A DNA stretch of 64,000 bases from Bacteroidales bacterium SW299 (GCA_019550975.1 SDWH01000006.1:62001-126000); one strand, 5' to 3'; shown: positions 43,213 to 52,752, numbered from the stretch's first letter. Notes: generated by a model not told the origin, from the sequence alone. Translations and numbers: made by a program.

Positions 43213-43473
43213 ATGTCGAAAATTTGTCAAATTACCGGAAAAAAAGCCTCTGTAGGCAACAATGTTTCACATTCAAAAAGAAGAACAAAAAGAATGTTCA
43301 ATGTGAACTTGTTTACAAAGAAATTCTACTATGTAGAACAAGATTGCTGGATTAGCTTGAAATTAAGTGCTAACGGCTTGCGTATTATCAACAAGAAGGG
43401 CCTTGACGCTGCGCTGAACGATGCGGTTGCCAAAGGTTTCTGCAATTGGAAAGACATCAAAGTTATTGGTTAA
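43213..43473 (+). CDS. rpmB: Ribosomal protein bL28
   Basis: The 86-residue protein has the L28 pattern: [27 protein letters not shown], with GNNVSHS and a basic stretch binding 23S rRNA, then [19 protein letters not shown]. It is the first gene of the rpmB-rpmG-DUF4295 cluster, 19 bases ahead of rpmG. Confidence 0.97.
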   Translation: MSKICQITGKKASVGNNVSHSKRRTKRMFNVNLFTKKFYYVEQDCWISLKLSANGLRIINKKGLDAALNDAVAKGFCNWKDIKVIG

Positions 43474-43492
43474 TTAAAAGAAGAGAAAGACT

Positions 43493-43681
43493 ATGGCAAA
43501 GAAAGCTAAAGGTAATAGAGTACAGGTAATCCTTGAATGCACCGAAATGAAGGATAGTGGTATGCCGGGCACTTCTCGTTACATCACAACTAAGAATAGA
43601 AAAAATACCACTGAAAGATTGGAGCTGAAAAAGTACAATCCTATTTTGAAAAGAGTAACAGTTCATAAAGAAATTAAATAA
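43493..43681 (+). CDS. rpmG: Ribosomal protein bL33
   Basis: The 62-residue basic protein [21 protein letters not shown]... with [21 protein letters not shown] is L33, of the cysteine-poor form: one Cys and no CxxC zinc pair. The DUF4295 gene starts nine bases after the stop codon. Confidence 0.97.
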   Translation: MAKKAKGNRVQVILECTEMKDSGMPGTSRYITTKNRKNTTERLELKKYNPILKRVTVHKEIK

Positions 43682-43690
43682 TAAGAGACT

Positions 43691-43846
43691 ATGGCAAAGA
43701 AAACAGTCGCAACCCTCCAGACCGGAAAGGAAGGTCGTTCTTATACGAAGGTTATCAAAATGGTTAAGTCTCCGAAAACAGGCGCTTATATTTTTGATGA
43801 ACAGATGGTTCCTAACGAAAAAGTACAGGAATTCTTGAAGAAATAA
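43691..43846 (+). CDS. DUF4295 small basic protein
   Basis: The 51-residue product begins MAKKTVATLQTGKEGRSYTK and continues VIKMVKSPKTGAYIFDEQMVPNEKVQEFLKK. It matches the Bacteroidota family DUF4295, which is found next to rpmB and rpmG. Its small size, high Lys content and position suggest a ribosome-associated protein, but function is unknown. It starts nine bases after rpmG and is followed by a terminator. Confidence 0.9.
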   Translation: MAKKTVATLQTGKEGRSYTKVIKMVKSPKTGAYIFDEQMVPNEKVQEFLKK

Positions 43847-43872
43847 TTATCAGGCAAACATACGCCGAGATG

Positions 43873-43907
43873 AAAAAGGCATGTCCCCAGCAGGGCATGC
43901 CTTTTTT
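43873..43907 (+). terminator. Terminator after the rpmB-rpmG-DUF4295 cluster
   Basis: A strong stem formed by AAAAAGGCATG and CATGCCTTTTTT, ending in a T-run. Confidence 0.85.
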
Positions 43908-43967
43908 AATTCTCAGGGCATAATCTTAATTTTGTGCCGATTTGTTCTAAAATATGTGTATTTTGCT

Positions 43968-43975
43968 TATCTTTG
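43968..43975 (+). promoter_or_regulatory. -7 box for ftsY-rimO
   Basis: TATCTTTG, 43 bases before the ftsY ATG. A TTTG lies 23 bases upstream, slightly far. Confidence 0.55.
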
Positions 43976-44018
43976 CGGTATGATACATGCTGTATCGCTA
44001 ATATAAAAAGACAACTGT

Positions 44019-44981
44019 ATGGGATTTTTTAGTTTTTTCTCCAAGGAAAAGAAGGAAACGTTAGACAAAGGTTTGTCTAAGACAAAAGAAAGTGTATTCG
44101 GAAAAATAGCCCGTGCCGTAGCCGGAAAGTCAAAAGTAGACGATGAGGTGCTGGATAATCTGGAGGAGGTGCTGATAACCTCTGATGTCGGGGTGGAAAC
44201 CACGCTGAAAATTATCAAACGCATCGAAGCGAGGGCGGCGAAGGACAAGTATGTGAATACGCAGGAACTCAACAATATCCTTCGGGAGGAAATTGCAGCG
44301 CTGCTTACGGAAAACAATACGGTAGACGCGGACGATTTCAGCGTTCCTGCCGGCAAAAAGCCATACGTAATTATGGTTGTCGGAGTCAACGGGGTGGGAA
44401 AGACCACCACCATCGGAAAGCTGGCTTACCAGTTCAAGAAAGCCGGAAAGTCGGTTTATCTGGGAGCAGCCGACACATTCCGTGCCGCGGCTGTAGAACA
44501 GCTCATGATTTGGGGAGAACGTGTGGGAGTGCCCGTCATCAAACAGAAAATGGGAGCTGATCCGGCTTCCGTGGCTTTCGACACGCTCAGTTCTGCCGCC
44601 GCCAACAACGCGGATGTGGTTATCATTGATACGGCTGGACGCCTGCACAACAAAGTGGGACTGATGAACGAGCTGACCAAGATCAAGAATGTAATGCGGA
44701 AGGTTGTTCCCGACGCTCCGCACGAAGTGCTGCTTGTGCTCGACGGTTCGACAGGACAAAACGCCTTTGAACAGGCCAAGCAGTTCACGCTGGCCACAGA
44801 GGTAAACGCAATGGCTATTACTAAACTAGACGGAACAGCTAAGGGAGGTGTCGTTATCGGCATTTCCGACCAGTTCAAGATTCCGGTAAAATACATCGGA
44901 CTGGGCGAGGGAATAGAAGACTTGCAGATTTTCCGGCGCCGTGAGTTCGTGGATTCATTATTTGGAACAACGGAAAAATGA
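44019..44981 (+). CDS. ftsY: Signal recognition particle receptor FtsY
   Basis: The 320-residue GTPase has the SRP-receptor NG domain: GVNGVGKTTTIGKLAYQF (P-loop), GAADTFRAAAVEQL, IDTAGR and TKLDGTAKGG. The short N-terminus (SKEKKETLDKGLSKTKESVFGKIARA) is basic with no long acidic A domain. It docks signal recognition particle to the membrane for co-translational insertion. Its TGA overlaps the ATG of rimO. Confidence 0.96.
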   Translation: MGFFSFFSKEKKETLDKGLSKTKESVFGKIARAVAGKSKVDDEVLDNLEEVLITSDVGVETTLKIIKRIEARAAKDKYVNTQELNNILREEIAALLTENNTVDADDFSVPAGKKPYVIMVVGVNGVGKTTTIGKLAYQFKKAGKSVYLGAADTFRAAAVEQLMIWGERVGVPVIKQKMGADPASVAFDTLSSAAANNADVVIIDTAGRLHNKVGLMNELTKIKNVMRKVVPDAPHEVLLVLDGSTGQNAFEQAKQFTLATEVNAMAITKLDGTAKGGVVIGISDQFKIPVKYIGLGEGIEDLQIFRRREFVDSLFGTTEK

Positions 44982-46282
44982 GAAAAAACACAATCGACAT
45001 CATCACTTTGGGCTGCTCAAAGAATCTGGTGGATTCGGAGAAGCTGATGAAGCAGCTCGAAGCAAACGGATACAAGGTGACTCACGACAGTGAGCGTCCG
45101 CAAGGGGAGATTGCCGTAATCAACACTTGCGGGTTCATCGGCGACGCAAAGGAAGAATCTGTCAACATGATTCTGGAGTTCTGCCAGGCAAAAGAGGAAG
45201 GCAAGCTGCGGAAGCTGTATGTGATGGGCTGTCTTTCGGAACGCTATTTGAAAGATCTTCAGATGGAAATCCCCCAAGTAGACAAGTTTTACGGGAAGTT
45301 CAACTGGAATGAGCTGATCAGCGATCTGGGTAAGGCTTTCCGTCCGGAACTTGCGGTTGAACGGCATCTGACTACACCGAAACACTACGCCTATCTGAAA
45401 ATATCGGAAGGCTGTGACCGGAAGTGTTCCTATTGTGCCATTCCTATCATAACCGGACATCATGTTTCAAGGCCGATGGAAGAAATTCTCGAGGAAGTCA
45501 AGCTTCTGGTTTCAGAGGGAGTAAAAGAGTTTCAGGTCATTGCGCAGGAACTGACCTATTATGGAGTCGATCTCTACAAAAAGCAGATGCTTCCGGAGCT
45601 GATCGAACGCATGGCGCAGATTCCGGGCGTGAAATGGATCCGCCTGCACTATGCTTATCCGGCTCATTTCCCCGAAGACTTATTCAGGGTGATGAGGGAG
45701 AACGACAACGTATGCAAATACATGGATATCGCGCTCCAGCATATCAGTGACAATATGCTGTCGAAAATGAGGAGGCATGTGACCAAAGCCGAAACTTACG
45801 CGCTGATTGAGCGGTTCAGGAAAGAAGTGCCGGGCATTCACCTGCGTACTACGCTGATGGTGGGGCATCCCGGAGAAACCGAACAGGACTTTGATGAATT
45901 GAAGGACTTTGTGCGGAAGGTGCGGTTTGACCGTATGGGTGCGTTTGCCTATTCGGAAGAAGAAGGCACTTATTCGGCCAGACACTACAAAGACGAAATT
46001 CCTCAGGAGGTGAAACAGCAACGTCTGGACGAACTGATGGCTATTCAGCAGGAAATATCAGGCGAACTGAGCCATGCGAAAATAGGAAAGACATTCAAGG
46101 TTATCATAGACCGCAAGGAGGGAGAATACTATATCGGACGGACAGAGTTTGATTCGCCGGAAGTGGATCCGGAAGTACTGATAAAGGCAGCCGATGGCCA
46201 TCTGCTGCACACAGGATCATTCCATATGGCCAAGATCGTGGATGCGGACGATTTCGATCTGTATGCCACGCTAGTTGAATAA
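44978..46282 (+). CDS. rimO: Ribosomal protein uS12 methylthiotransferase RimO
   Basis: The 434-residue protein has an N-terminal UPF0004 domain with three cluster cysteines (TLGCSKNLVDSE, NTCGFIGDAKEES, GCLSERY), the radical SAM motif CDRKCSYC and a C-terminal TRAM domain. It adds a methylthio group to a conserved Asp of ribosomal protein S12. The start codon overlaps the ftsY stop in ATGA, so the two are coupled. Confidence 0.96.
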   Translation: MRKNTIDIITLGCSKNLVDSEKLMKQLEANGYKVTHDSERPQGEIAVINTCGFIGDAKEESVNMILEFCQAKEEGKLRKLYVMGCLSERYLKDLQMEIPQVDKFYGKFNWNELISDLGKAFRPELAVERHLTTPKHYAYLKISEGCDRKCSYCAIPIITGHHVSRPMEEILEEVKLLVSEGVKEFQVIAQELTYYGVDLYKKQMLPELIERMAQIPGVKWIRLHYAYPAHFPEDLFRVMRENDNVCKYMDIALQHISDNMLSKMRRHVTKAETYALIERFRKEVPGIHLRTTLMVGHPGETEQDFDELKDFVRKVRFDRMGAFAYSEEEGTYSARHYKDEIPQEVKQQRLDELMAIQQEISGELSHAKIGKTFKVIIDRKEGEYYIGRTEFDSPEVDPEVLIKAADGHLLHTGSFHMAKIVDADDFDLYATLVE

Positions 46283-46286
46283 GGGT

Positions 46287-47360
46287 ATGAACAACGGAGA
46301 ACTGATAGGCGAGCTGTCCCGGCATTTGGGATATACGGAAGAGGAAGCTTCACATTCGGTGGCTTCTCTGATAGATGCAATGACGATGGATTTGCAGGAA
46401 GGAAAAACCGTGGCTGTGGAAGGGCTCGGCTTGTTTGAAGTGGAAAAAACGCTTGAACACATTACGGTTGATCCCGTCACAGGCAAACGCTATCTGATTC
46501 CTCCGAGCTTGAACCTTGTCTTTAAGTCTGAGTTTCAGTCAGGCGCTGCTCCTGCCGAAATGCATTGCTTGATGCCGCAGAATGGAAGCGATGCATTCGC
46601 CGGCACTTTTTTTGCAGCCGTCAAAAATGCACTTATTCAGGACAAGTATGTAAAAATCAAGGGACTGGGCACATTTAAACTTATCGATTCTGACGTTTCT
46701 TTTGTTCCGGATGATTCATTGCGCAGTTTAATCAACAGGCCTTTTTCCCAATTTGAATCGGTGGAACTAAAAGAAGGGGTACATTTTGACGATATGGACG
46801 AACCGGTGCGCGAGAAGGGTGAGCCGGAAGAAACTCCTGTTTCTGAAACAGCTCCGGAAGCGGATGCAGCCGAAAAGCCAAAACAGGAAAAACAGCCTCG
46901 CATCCCCTGGTGTATGCTGGCTGTCATATTGCTGGCCGGCGTGCTGCTGGGAGGAAGTATCGTATGGGCTTTGGTGTCGGGAAGAAGATATATTCCGGAA
47001 TCTGTCATAAGATACATTGAAGGCCAGGAAACGGGAATGGATGAAAGCGCAAGCAGCGACACCCTGGCGTTAGAGTATGTTCCGGAAAGCGCCTCGGAGC
47101 AGCCGGCACCTGAGCAGGCCGCTATACCGGCAAAAGAAAACAAGCCGTTGTCTGACACCGTAAAATATGAGATGAAAGAAACGCTCGCAGAATACGTCAT
47201 GCGCAGGGGAGAATCACTAGCAAAAGTGGCTCAGCGTTTCTACGGAAACCGCAAGCTGTGGCCTTATATTGCAAGATATAACAGAAAAAACATTCCCGAT
47301 CCAGACAATGTGCCCGTAGGTACAGTCGTCCGGATTCCCCGACTGATTCCTGCAAACTAA
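46287..47360 (+). CDS. Two HU domains + transmembrane segment + LysM domain
   Basis: The 357-residue protein combines parts that normally sit on opposite sides of the membrane. Residues 1-80 and about 88-165 are HU/IHF-like: GELIGELSRHLGYTEEEASHSV...VAVEGLGLFEVEKT and DAFAGTFFAAVKNAL...VKIKGLGTFKLI. A charged linker (170-205) leads to one hydrophobic segment (208-232, WCMLAVILLAGVLLGGSIVWALV). After another disordered stretch a LysM domain (about 302-352, YVMRRGESLAKVAQRFYG...VPVGTVVRIPRL) closes the chain. Read literally, the HU half is cytoplasmic and the LysM half periplasmic and peptidoglycan-binding. The start is the ATG at 46287, four bases after rimO. Similar HU-type proteins are known in Bacteroidota; the role is unproven. 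Confidence 0.8.
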   Translation: MNNGELIGELSRHLGYTEEEASHSVASLIDAMTMDLQEGKTVAVEGLGLFEVEKTLEHITVDPVTGKRYLIPPSLNLVFKSEFQSGAAPAEMHCLMPQNGSDAFAGTFFAAVKNALIQDKYVKIKGLGTFKLIDSDVSFVPDDSLRSLINRPFSQFESVELKEGVHFDDMDEPVREKGEPEETPVSETAPEADAAEKPKQEKQPRIPWCMLAVILLAGVLLGGSIVWALVSGRRYIPESVIRYIEGQETGMDESASSDTLALEYVPESASEQPAPEQAAIPAKENKPLSDTVKYEMKETLAEYVMRRGESLAKVAQRFYGNRKLWPYIARYNRKNIPDPDNVPVGTVVRIPRLIPAN

Positions 47361-47486
47361 TCTCAAAGCAGCCGTTTCTGTTCCGTATTTCGTGCGGACA
47401 GAAAGGGATGAATCTTGTCAATTTTAATTTTCTTTAGTTCAATAAGGCTTAAAAGCCTTGTGCCGTCTGTATTTTTTAATGAACAA

Positions 47487-47520
47487 TTGTTGCTTCTGTT
47501 AATGGAATACCTTAATTTTG
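47487..47520 (+). promoter_or_regulatory. Promoter for the Bat operon
   Basis: TTGTTG (47487-47492) and TAATTTTG (47513-47520) are 20 bases apart. The moxR start codon follows 77 bases later. Confidence 0.65.
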
Positions 47521-47596
47521 GGTGCTCTTTCAGACAAGGGTGTCTGGAAGACTGATTTATGACAAAAAGAAGAACAAAAAGGTAAATAAGAAAACT

Positions 47597-48592
47597 ATGG
47601 CAGAAGCTATTGACATTAGAGAATTGAACGAACGCATCGAGCGTGAAAGTGCGTTTGTTACTAATTTGGTGACAGGAATGGATCAAGTGATCGTGGGTCA
47701 GAAACACTTGGTAGAATCTTTGCTGATCGGATTGTTGTCGGACGGACATATATTGCTGGAAGGAGTTCCGGGACTTGCAAAGACTCTTGCAATCAAAACA
47801 TTGGCTTCATTAATTGATTCAAAATATAGTCGTGTTCAGTTTACTCCTGACTTGCTGCCCGCCGATATTGTGGGTACAATGATTTACAGCCAGAAAGACG
47901 AGCAGTTCGTTGTGAATAAGGGACCGATCTTTGCCAACTTCGTGCTGGCCGATGAAATCAACCGTGCTCCGGCAAAAGTGCAGAGTGCCTTGCTCGAAGC
48001 GATGCAGGAACGCCAGGTAACTCTTGGAAAAGAAACGTTTGACCTGCCAAGCCCTTTCCTGGTAATGGCAACTCAGAACCCCATCGAACAGGAAGGAACT
48101 TATCCGCTTCCTGAGGCGCAGGTCGACCGATTCATGCTGAAAGTGGTTATCGATTATCCGAAACTCGAAGAAGAAAAGAAAATCATCCGCCAGAACATTT
48201 CAGGAGAAAGACGCGAGGTGCGCCCGATTATCAAGGCCGACGATATCATCGCGGCACGGAAGATTGTCCGCATGGTATATCTTGACGAAAAAATTGAACA
48301 GTACATTGCAGACATTGTTTTCGCAACCCGTTATCCGGAGAAATATGACCTGAAGGATCTGAAGGGACTGATCGGATTCGGCGGATCTCCGCGTGCTTCA
48401 ATCAATCTGGCTCTTGCCGCACGCAGTTATGCATTCATCAAACGCCGCGGATACGTAATTCCCGAGGACGTGCGTGCCGTGGCTCACGATGTGCTTCGCC
48501 ACCGCATCGGCCTGACATATGAAGCGGAAGCTACAAACGTGACTTCCGATGAAATTGTCAGCAAGATTCTGAACAAGGTGGAAGTACCCTGA
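47597..48592 (+). CDS. MoxR-family AAA+ ATPase
   Basis: The 331-residue ATPase has Walker A GVPGLAKT, Walker B VLADEINRAPAKVQSALLEAM, sensor ATQNPIEQEGTYPLPEAQVDRF and a C-terminal helical domain. MoxR proteins work with a VWA-domain partner as chaperones for metal insertion or complex assembly; the VWA partners here are the DUF58, BatA and BatB proteins that follow. I chose the ATG at 47597; the longer frame adds a basic leader without family resemblance. Confidence 0.93.
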   Translation: MAEAIDIRELNERIERESAFVTNLVTGMDQVIVGQKHLVESLLIGLLSDGHILLEGVPGLAKTLAIKTLASLIDSKYSRVQFTPDLLPADIVGTMIYSQKDEQFVVNKGPIFANFVLADEINRAPAKVQSALLEAMQERQVTLGKETFDLPSPFLVMATQNPIEQEGTYPLPEAQVDRFMLKVVIDYPKLEEEKKIIRQNISGERREVRPIIKADDIIAARKIVRMVYLDEKIEQYIADIVFATRYPEKYDLKDLKGLIGFGGSPRASINLALAARSYAFIKRRGYVIPEDVRAVAHDVLRHRIGLTYEAEATNVTSDEIVSKILNKVEVP

Positions 48593-48721
48593 TGCCCTTG
48601 CCTTCGGAAGAAATGGGAGAAAAGGACCAGCTATTGACAAAAAGAGTTATCGGAGCGTGCCGGAACGCGGGTTCTCATCGTTTGATGTCCGGCCGCTCTG
48701 CCAACTGTAAAATCCAAAGGA

Positions 48722-49591
48722 ATGGAAACAAGTGAACTATTGAAACGGGTCCGCCGGATAGAGATCAAGACCCGGGGACTTTCAAACAATATCTTTGCGG
48801 GGCAGTATCATTCGGCTTTCAAAGGAAGAGGTATGGCCTTTTCGGAAGTACGCGAATATCAATACGGCGACGACATACGTGATATTGACTGGAATGTAAC
48901 AGCTCGCTTTGACAAGCCATTCGTGAAGGTGTTCGAAGAAGAACGTGAACTGACGGTAATGCTGCTGGTGGATGTGTCGAACAGTCTGGATTTCGGTACA
49001 ACCGTCCAGATGAAGAAAGACATGCTGACTGAAATAGCCGCAACCATTGCTTTCTCGGCCATCCAGAACAACGATAAGATCGGAGTGATATTTTTTTCAG
49101 ACAGGATTGAAAAATTTATTCCTCCCAAGAAAGGCCGCAAGCATATCTTATACATCATACGGGAGCTGCTGGATTTCCATCCGCAGAGTATGCGCACCGA
49201 TTTGCAGTGTGCCATTGAATACCTGACGAACGTGCTGAAGAAGCGGTGCACAGCCTTTATGCTGAGCGATTTCATTGATGACCATGATTTTCAGAATGCG
49301 CTGACCGTTGCCAACCGCAAGCATGATGTGGTGGCTATTCAGGTTTATGACCGCAGAATGGAAGATCTCCCCAATATCGGACTGATGCGGGTGAGGGATG
49401 CCGAAACGGGACATGAGCAATGGATTGACACATCATCCAAAACCTTGAGGAAGGCGCACCGCGAATGGTGGATTCAGCGGCAGCAGAAACTGAATGATGT
49501 ATTTACTCACTGCAATGTGGATTCAGTATCCGTGCGTACAGATCAGGACTATGTGAAAGCATTGCTGAACTTATTTGCTAAACGAAATTGA
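48722..49591 (+). CDS. DUF58 domain protein of the Bat operon
   Basis: The 289-residue protein starts with RRIEIKTRGLSNNIFAGQYHSAFKGRGMAFSEVREYQYGDDIRDIDWNVTAR, the DUF58 signature, and has a degenerate VWA fold with the metal-site motif VDVSNSLDFG. No membrane segment is seen. It is thought to pair with MoxR in assembly or stress roles. It precedes the BatD-like gene by one base. Confidence 0.9.
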   Translation: METSELLKRVRRIEIKTRGLSNNIFAGQYHSAFKGRGMAFSEVREYQYGDDIRDIDWNVTARFDKPFVKVFEEERELTVMLLVDVSNSLDFGTTVQMKKDMLTEIAATIAFSAIQNNDKIGVIFFSDRIEKFIPPKKGRKHILYIIRELLDFHPQSMRTDLQCAIEYLTNVLKKRCTAFMLSDFIDDHDFQNALTVANRKHDVVAIQVYDRRMEDLPNIGLMRVRDAETGHEQWIDTSSKTLRKAHREWWIQRQQKLNDVFTHCNVDSVSVRTDQDYVKALLNLFAKRN

Positions 49592-49592
49592 A

Positions 49593-50696
49593 ATGAAACA
49601 TAGCTTATTATTTGAAGGCAGGAGAATGCTGAAACTGCTTTGTTGTGCAGCCTGTCTGATAATGGCCGCAATTCCTGCAAAGGGGCAGGTGACCGTTGAA
49701 GCTGCCATTGATTCGCTCCAACTGCTTATAGGTGAACAGGCCAAGATAAAGTTGCAGGTGAGTATGGATGCAAATCAGAAATTGCGTTTGCCGCTGCTGA
49801 GAGATACGCTGGTGAAAGGAGTAGAGATTCTGGAGATTGCGAAACCCGATACACAACTTCTGAACGACAACAAACGCTGGCTGGTTTCCCAGGAATATAC
49901 GGTAACTTCGTTCGATTCAGCCTTGTACTATCTGCCGCCTTTTAAAGTGACGGTTGACAATAAGGAATATCAGTCGGCAGCTTTAGCTTTGAAAGTATAC
50001 TCGGTTCCGGTCGATACGCTGCATCCGGATCAGTTTTTCGGACCTAAAACGATTCATGAAGTTCCGCTGACACTAGACGACCTTGCACCGCTGATTTATT
50101 CGGTCCTGCTGTTTCTCATTGCAGGTGCGTTGGCTGTTTTCCTGATTGTGCGCTATCGCAACAACAAGCCGATTATACGTATTATAAAGGTTGAGCCGAA
50201 ACTTCCTCCGCATCTTTCGGCGATGAAGAAGATTGAGACGATCAAGGCCGACAACAATTACCGGAAAGAAGATCCAAAGCAGTATTATACCGAACTGACA
50301 GACGTGATACGTACCTACATCAAGGAACGTTTCGGTTTCAATGCGATGGAAATGACATCGGCAGAGATAATCGAGCGGCTGCTTGAGGAAAAGGACCAGG
50401 CATCGATCAATGACTTGAAGGTGTTGTTTTCAACGGCCGACCTGGTGAAATTCGCCAAACATTCACCGCTGATTAACGAGAACGACATGAACCTGGTTAC
50501 GGCTATCGATTTCATCAACCAGACGAAAATCGAGGAGGAGCCAGGCAAGAAAGAAGAGCCTAAGGAAATAAAAGTGGAAGAAAAACGTTCGAAACGTGGA
50601 CGCATTGCCTTGCTGTACAGCATTACCGTTGCCGGAATCTGTGCCGTAACCGGTCTTTACCTGACCGTGCGCCATATCATCGACCTTTTCTTCTGA
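49593..50696 (+). CDS. BatD-like membrane protein of the Bat operon (first copy)
   Basis: The 367-residue protein has an export signal (KLLCCAACLIMAAIPAKG), a beta-rich periplasmic part, one membrane segment (SVLLFLIAGALAVFLIVRY) and a cytoplasmic helical region YYTELTDVIRTYIKERFGFNAMEMTSAEIIERL that resembles the C-terminal part of BatD. A second C-terminal hydrophobic segment (ALLYSITVAGICAVTGLYLTV) follows. It is unlike the later BatD in its N-terminal domain. An ATG at 49626 is an alternative start that would still leave the signal. Confidence 0.7.
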   Translation: MKHSLLFEGRRMLKLLCCAACLIMAAIPAKGQVTVEAAIDSLQLLIGEQAKIKLQVSMDANQKLRLPLLRDTLVKGVEILEIAKPDTQLLNDNKRWLVSQEYTVTSFDSALYYLPPFKVTVDNKEYQSAALALKVYSVPVDTLHPDQFFGPKTIHEVPLTLDDLAPLIYSVLLFLIAGALAVFLIVRYRNNKPIIRIIKVEPKLPPHLSAMKKIETIKADNNYRKEDPKQYYTELTDVIRTYIKERFGFNAMEMTSAEIIERLLEEKDQASINDLKVLFSTADLVKFAKHSPLINENDMNLVTAIDFINQTKIEEEPGKKEEPKEIKVEEKRSKRGRIALLYSITVAGICAVTGLYLTVRHIIDLFF

Positions 50697-50714
50697 TAAA
50701 TTAAAGTTGAAGCT

Positions 50715-51713
50715 ATGATTTTTGCTAATATTGAATATTTATTTCTGCTTTTGCTGCTGATACCTTATATTATATGGTATGTGATGCAGCACAGAAAATC
50801 CGAACCTTCGCTGCAGGTGTCAACGACACGCATGTACATGAAAGTTCCGGCAAGCTGGAAAGTCTATCTCGTTCATGCGCCATTTTTTCTGCGTATCGTT
50901 ACATTCGTGATGATTACGCTGGTGCTGGCACGTCCGCAGACGACCGACAACTGGCAGAACACCGAAATCGAGGGTATCGACATCATGCTGGCTGTGGACG
51001 TATCGACGAGTATGCTGGCTGAGGACTTGAAGCCGAACCGGATTGAGGCCGCCAAAGAAGTTGCAGCAGAATTCATCAACGGCCGGCCTAACGACAATAT
51101 TGGTCTGACTATTTTTGCGGGGGAAGCTTTCACGCAGTGCCCGCTGACCGTTGGCCACGGTGTGCTGCTGAATCTCTTCAAGAATATAAACTGTGAAATG
51201 GCCCAACGCGGGCTTATCGACGACGGAACCGCTATCGGAATGGGACTGGCCAATGCAGTAAGCCGCCTGAAAGAGAGCAAGGCGAAGTCAAAGGTTGTAA
51301 TTCTGCTGACAGACGGTGTAAACAACCGGGGAGACATTTCTCCGCTCACAGCGGCAGAAATAGCCAAGCAGTTCGGGATCAGGGTTTATACAATCGGTGT
51401 CGGAACCAATGGCACTGCACCTTATCCTATGCCTACTTATGCTGGCGTACAATATGTACAGATGCCCGTAGAAATAGATGAGTCAGTATTGACGCAAATT
51501 GCTGCAACGACTGAAGGCAATTACTTCAGGGCCACAAGCAACAGCAAGCTGAAGGAAGTGTATCAGGAAATCGACAAGCTGGAGAAGACGAAACTGAACG
51601 TAAAAGAGTTCAGCAAACGGGAAGAAGCTTATCATGTATTTGCTCTCATCGCTTTTGTCTGCATCTTGCTGGAAATCATTTTGCGCAATACTGTATTAAA
51701 GAAAATCCCTTAA
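50715..51713 (+). CDS. batA: BatA, VWA-domain membrane protein
   Basis: The 332-residue protein has two N-terminal membrane segments, a VWA domain with MIDAS motif DVSTSM, TIFAGEAFTQCP and ILLTDGVNNRGD, and a C-terminal membrane segment (VFALIAFVCILLEIIL). VWA domains bind Mg2+ and partner proteins. In Bacteroides the Bat operon affects aerotolerance and growth under oxidative stress, though the molecular task is not settled. It is followed by batB after 12 bases. Confidence 0.93.
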   Translation: MIFANIEYLFLLLLLIPYIIWYVMQHRKSEPSLQVSTTRMYMKVPASWKVYLVHAPFFLRIVTFVMITLVLARPQTTDNWQNTEIEGIDIMLAVDVSTSMLAEDLKPNRIEAAKEVAAEFINGRPNDNIGLTIFAGEAFTQCPLTVGHGVLLNLFKNINCEMAQRGLIDDGTAIGMGLANAVSRLKESKAKSKVVILLTDGVNNRGDISPLTAAEIAKQFGIRVYTIGVGTNGTAPYPMPTYAGVQYVQMPVEIDESVLTQIAATTEGNYFRATSNSKLKEVYQEIDKLEKTKLNVKEFSKREEAYHVFALIAFVCILLEIILRNTVLKKIP

Positions 51714-51725
51714 AAACGTGTGACT

Positions 51726-52751
51726 ATGTTTCGATTTGGAGAACCGTTATATTTGTATCTGCTTATCGTTGTACCGATATTGGCAGCCTTTTATTTTTAT
51801 TCCAACTACCGGCGCCGCAAAAGATTGAAAGAATATGGGGCTATGGAGCTTCTGAAACAGCTTATGCCGGAAGTTTCAAAGTATCGCCCGGACGTGAAAT
51901 TCTGGCTTATGCTGGCGGCTATGGTTATGGTGATTTTCATGCTTGCCCAGCCTCAGTTCGGCTCTAAGATGGAAACCGTGAAACGGCAGGGAATAGAAAC
52001 TGTCGTTGCACTTGATATCTCAAACTCCATGCTGGCTCAGGATGTTGCTCCCAGCCGTTTGGAGAAGTCGAAAAAGCTGATATCCAGGCTGGTTGAAACC
52101 TTCAATAACGATAAAGTCGCATTGATCGTTTTTGCGGGAGAGGCGTTTACGCAATTGCCAATCACCAGCGATTATGTTTCGGCAAAGATGTTTCTTGAAA
52201 CGATAAGCCCCTCACTGATATCCACCCAAGGAACAGATATACGGGCAGCCATCAATCTGGCTATGAAAAGCTTTACTCCGAATGATGGAGTAGGAAGAGC
52301 GATCGTTCTGATTACCGACGGTGAAAACCACGAAGGCGGAGCTATCGAAGCGGCGCAAGAAGCGGCCAAAAAGGGCATACACGTTTTCGTTTTGGGCGTC
52401 GGATCACCCGACGGTTCGCCAATACCTGTAGAGGGAAGCAATGAGTTCCGTCGTGACAAAGACGGAAATGTCGTTGTCACACGTTTGAATGAAGAAATGT
52501 GCCGTGAGATTGCCCGTGCAGGAAATGGCATGTATGTCAGGGTTGATAACACGAACAATGCGGAAAGAGCTTTGAATGCGGAGGTCAACAAGCTGGCAAA
52601 AGCAGACGTGGAAACACAGGTGTTCACTGAATTTGATGAACAGTTTAGGGTGTTGGCATGGCTTGCCTTGATTTTGCTCGCTGTAGAAATTATGATTCTT
52701 AACCGCAGGAATCCGCTTTTCAAAAATGTGAAACTCTTTAAACAGAACTAA
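51726..52751 (+). CDS. batB: BatB, VWA-domain membrane protein
   Basis: The 341-residue protein is similar to BatA in layout: N-terminal membrane segments, VWA domain with DISNSM, IVFAGEAFTQLPITSDY and ITDGENHEGGA, and a C-terminal membrane segment. It probably arose by duplication of batA. I chose the ATG at 51726; a GTG two codons earlier is an unlikely start. batC starts one base after its stop codon. Confidence 0.93.
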   Translation: MFRFGEPLYLYLLIVVPILAAFYFYSNYRRRKRLKEYGAMELLKQLMPEVSKYRPDVKFWLMLAAMVMVIFMLAQPQFGSKMETVKRQGIETVVALDISNSMLAQDVAPSRLEKSKKLISRLVETFNNDKVALIVFAGEAFTQLPITSDYVSAKMFLETISPSLISTQGTDIRAAINLAMKSFTPNDGVGRAIVLITDGENHEGGAIEAAQEAAKKGIHVFVLGVGSPDGSPIPVEGSNEFRRDKDGNVVVTRLNEEMCREIARAGNGMYVRVDNTNNAERALNAEVNKLAKADVETQVFTEFDEQFRVLAWLALILLAVEIMILNRRNPLFKNVKLFKQN

Positions 52752-52752
52752 G

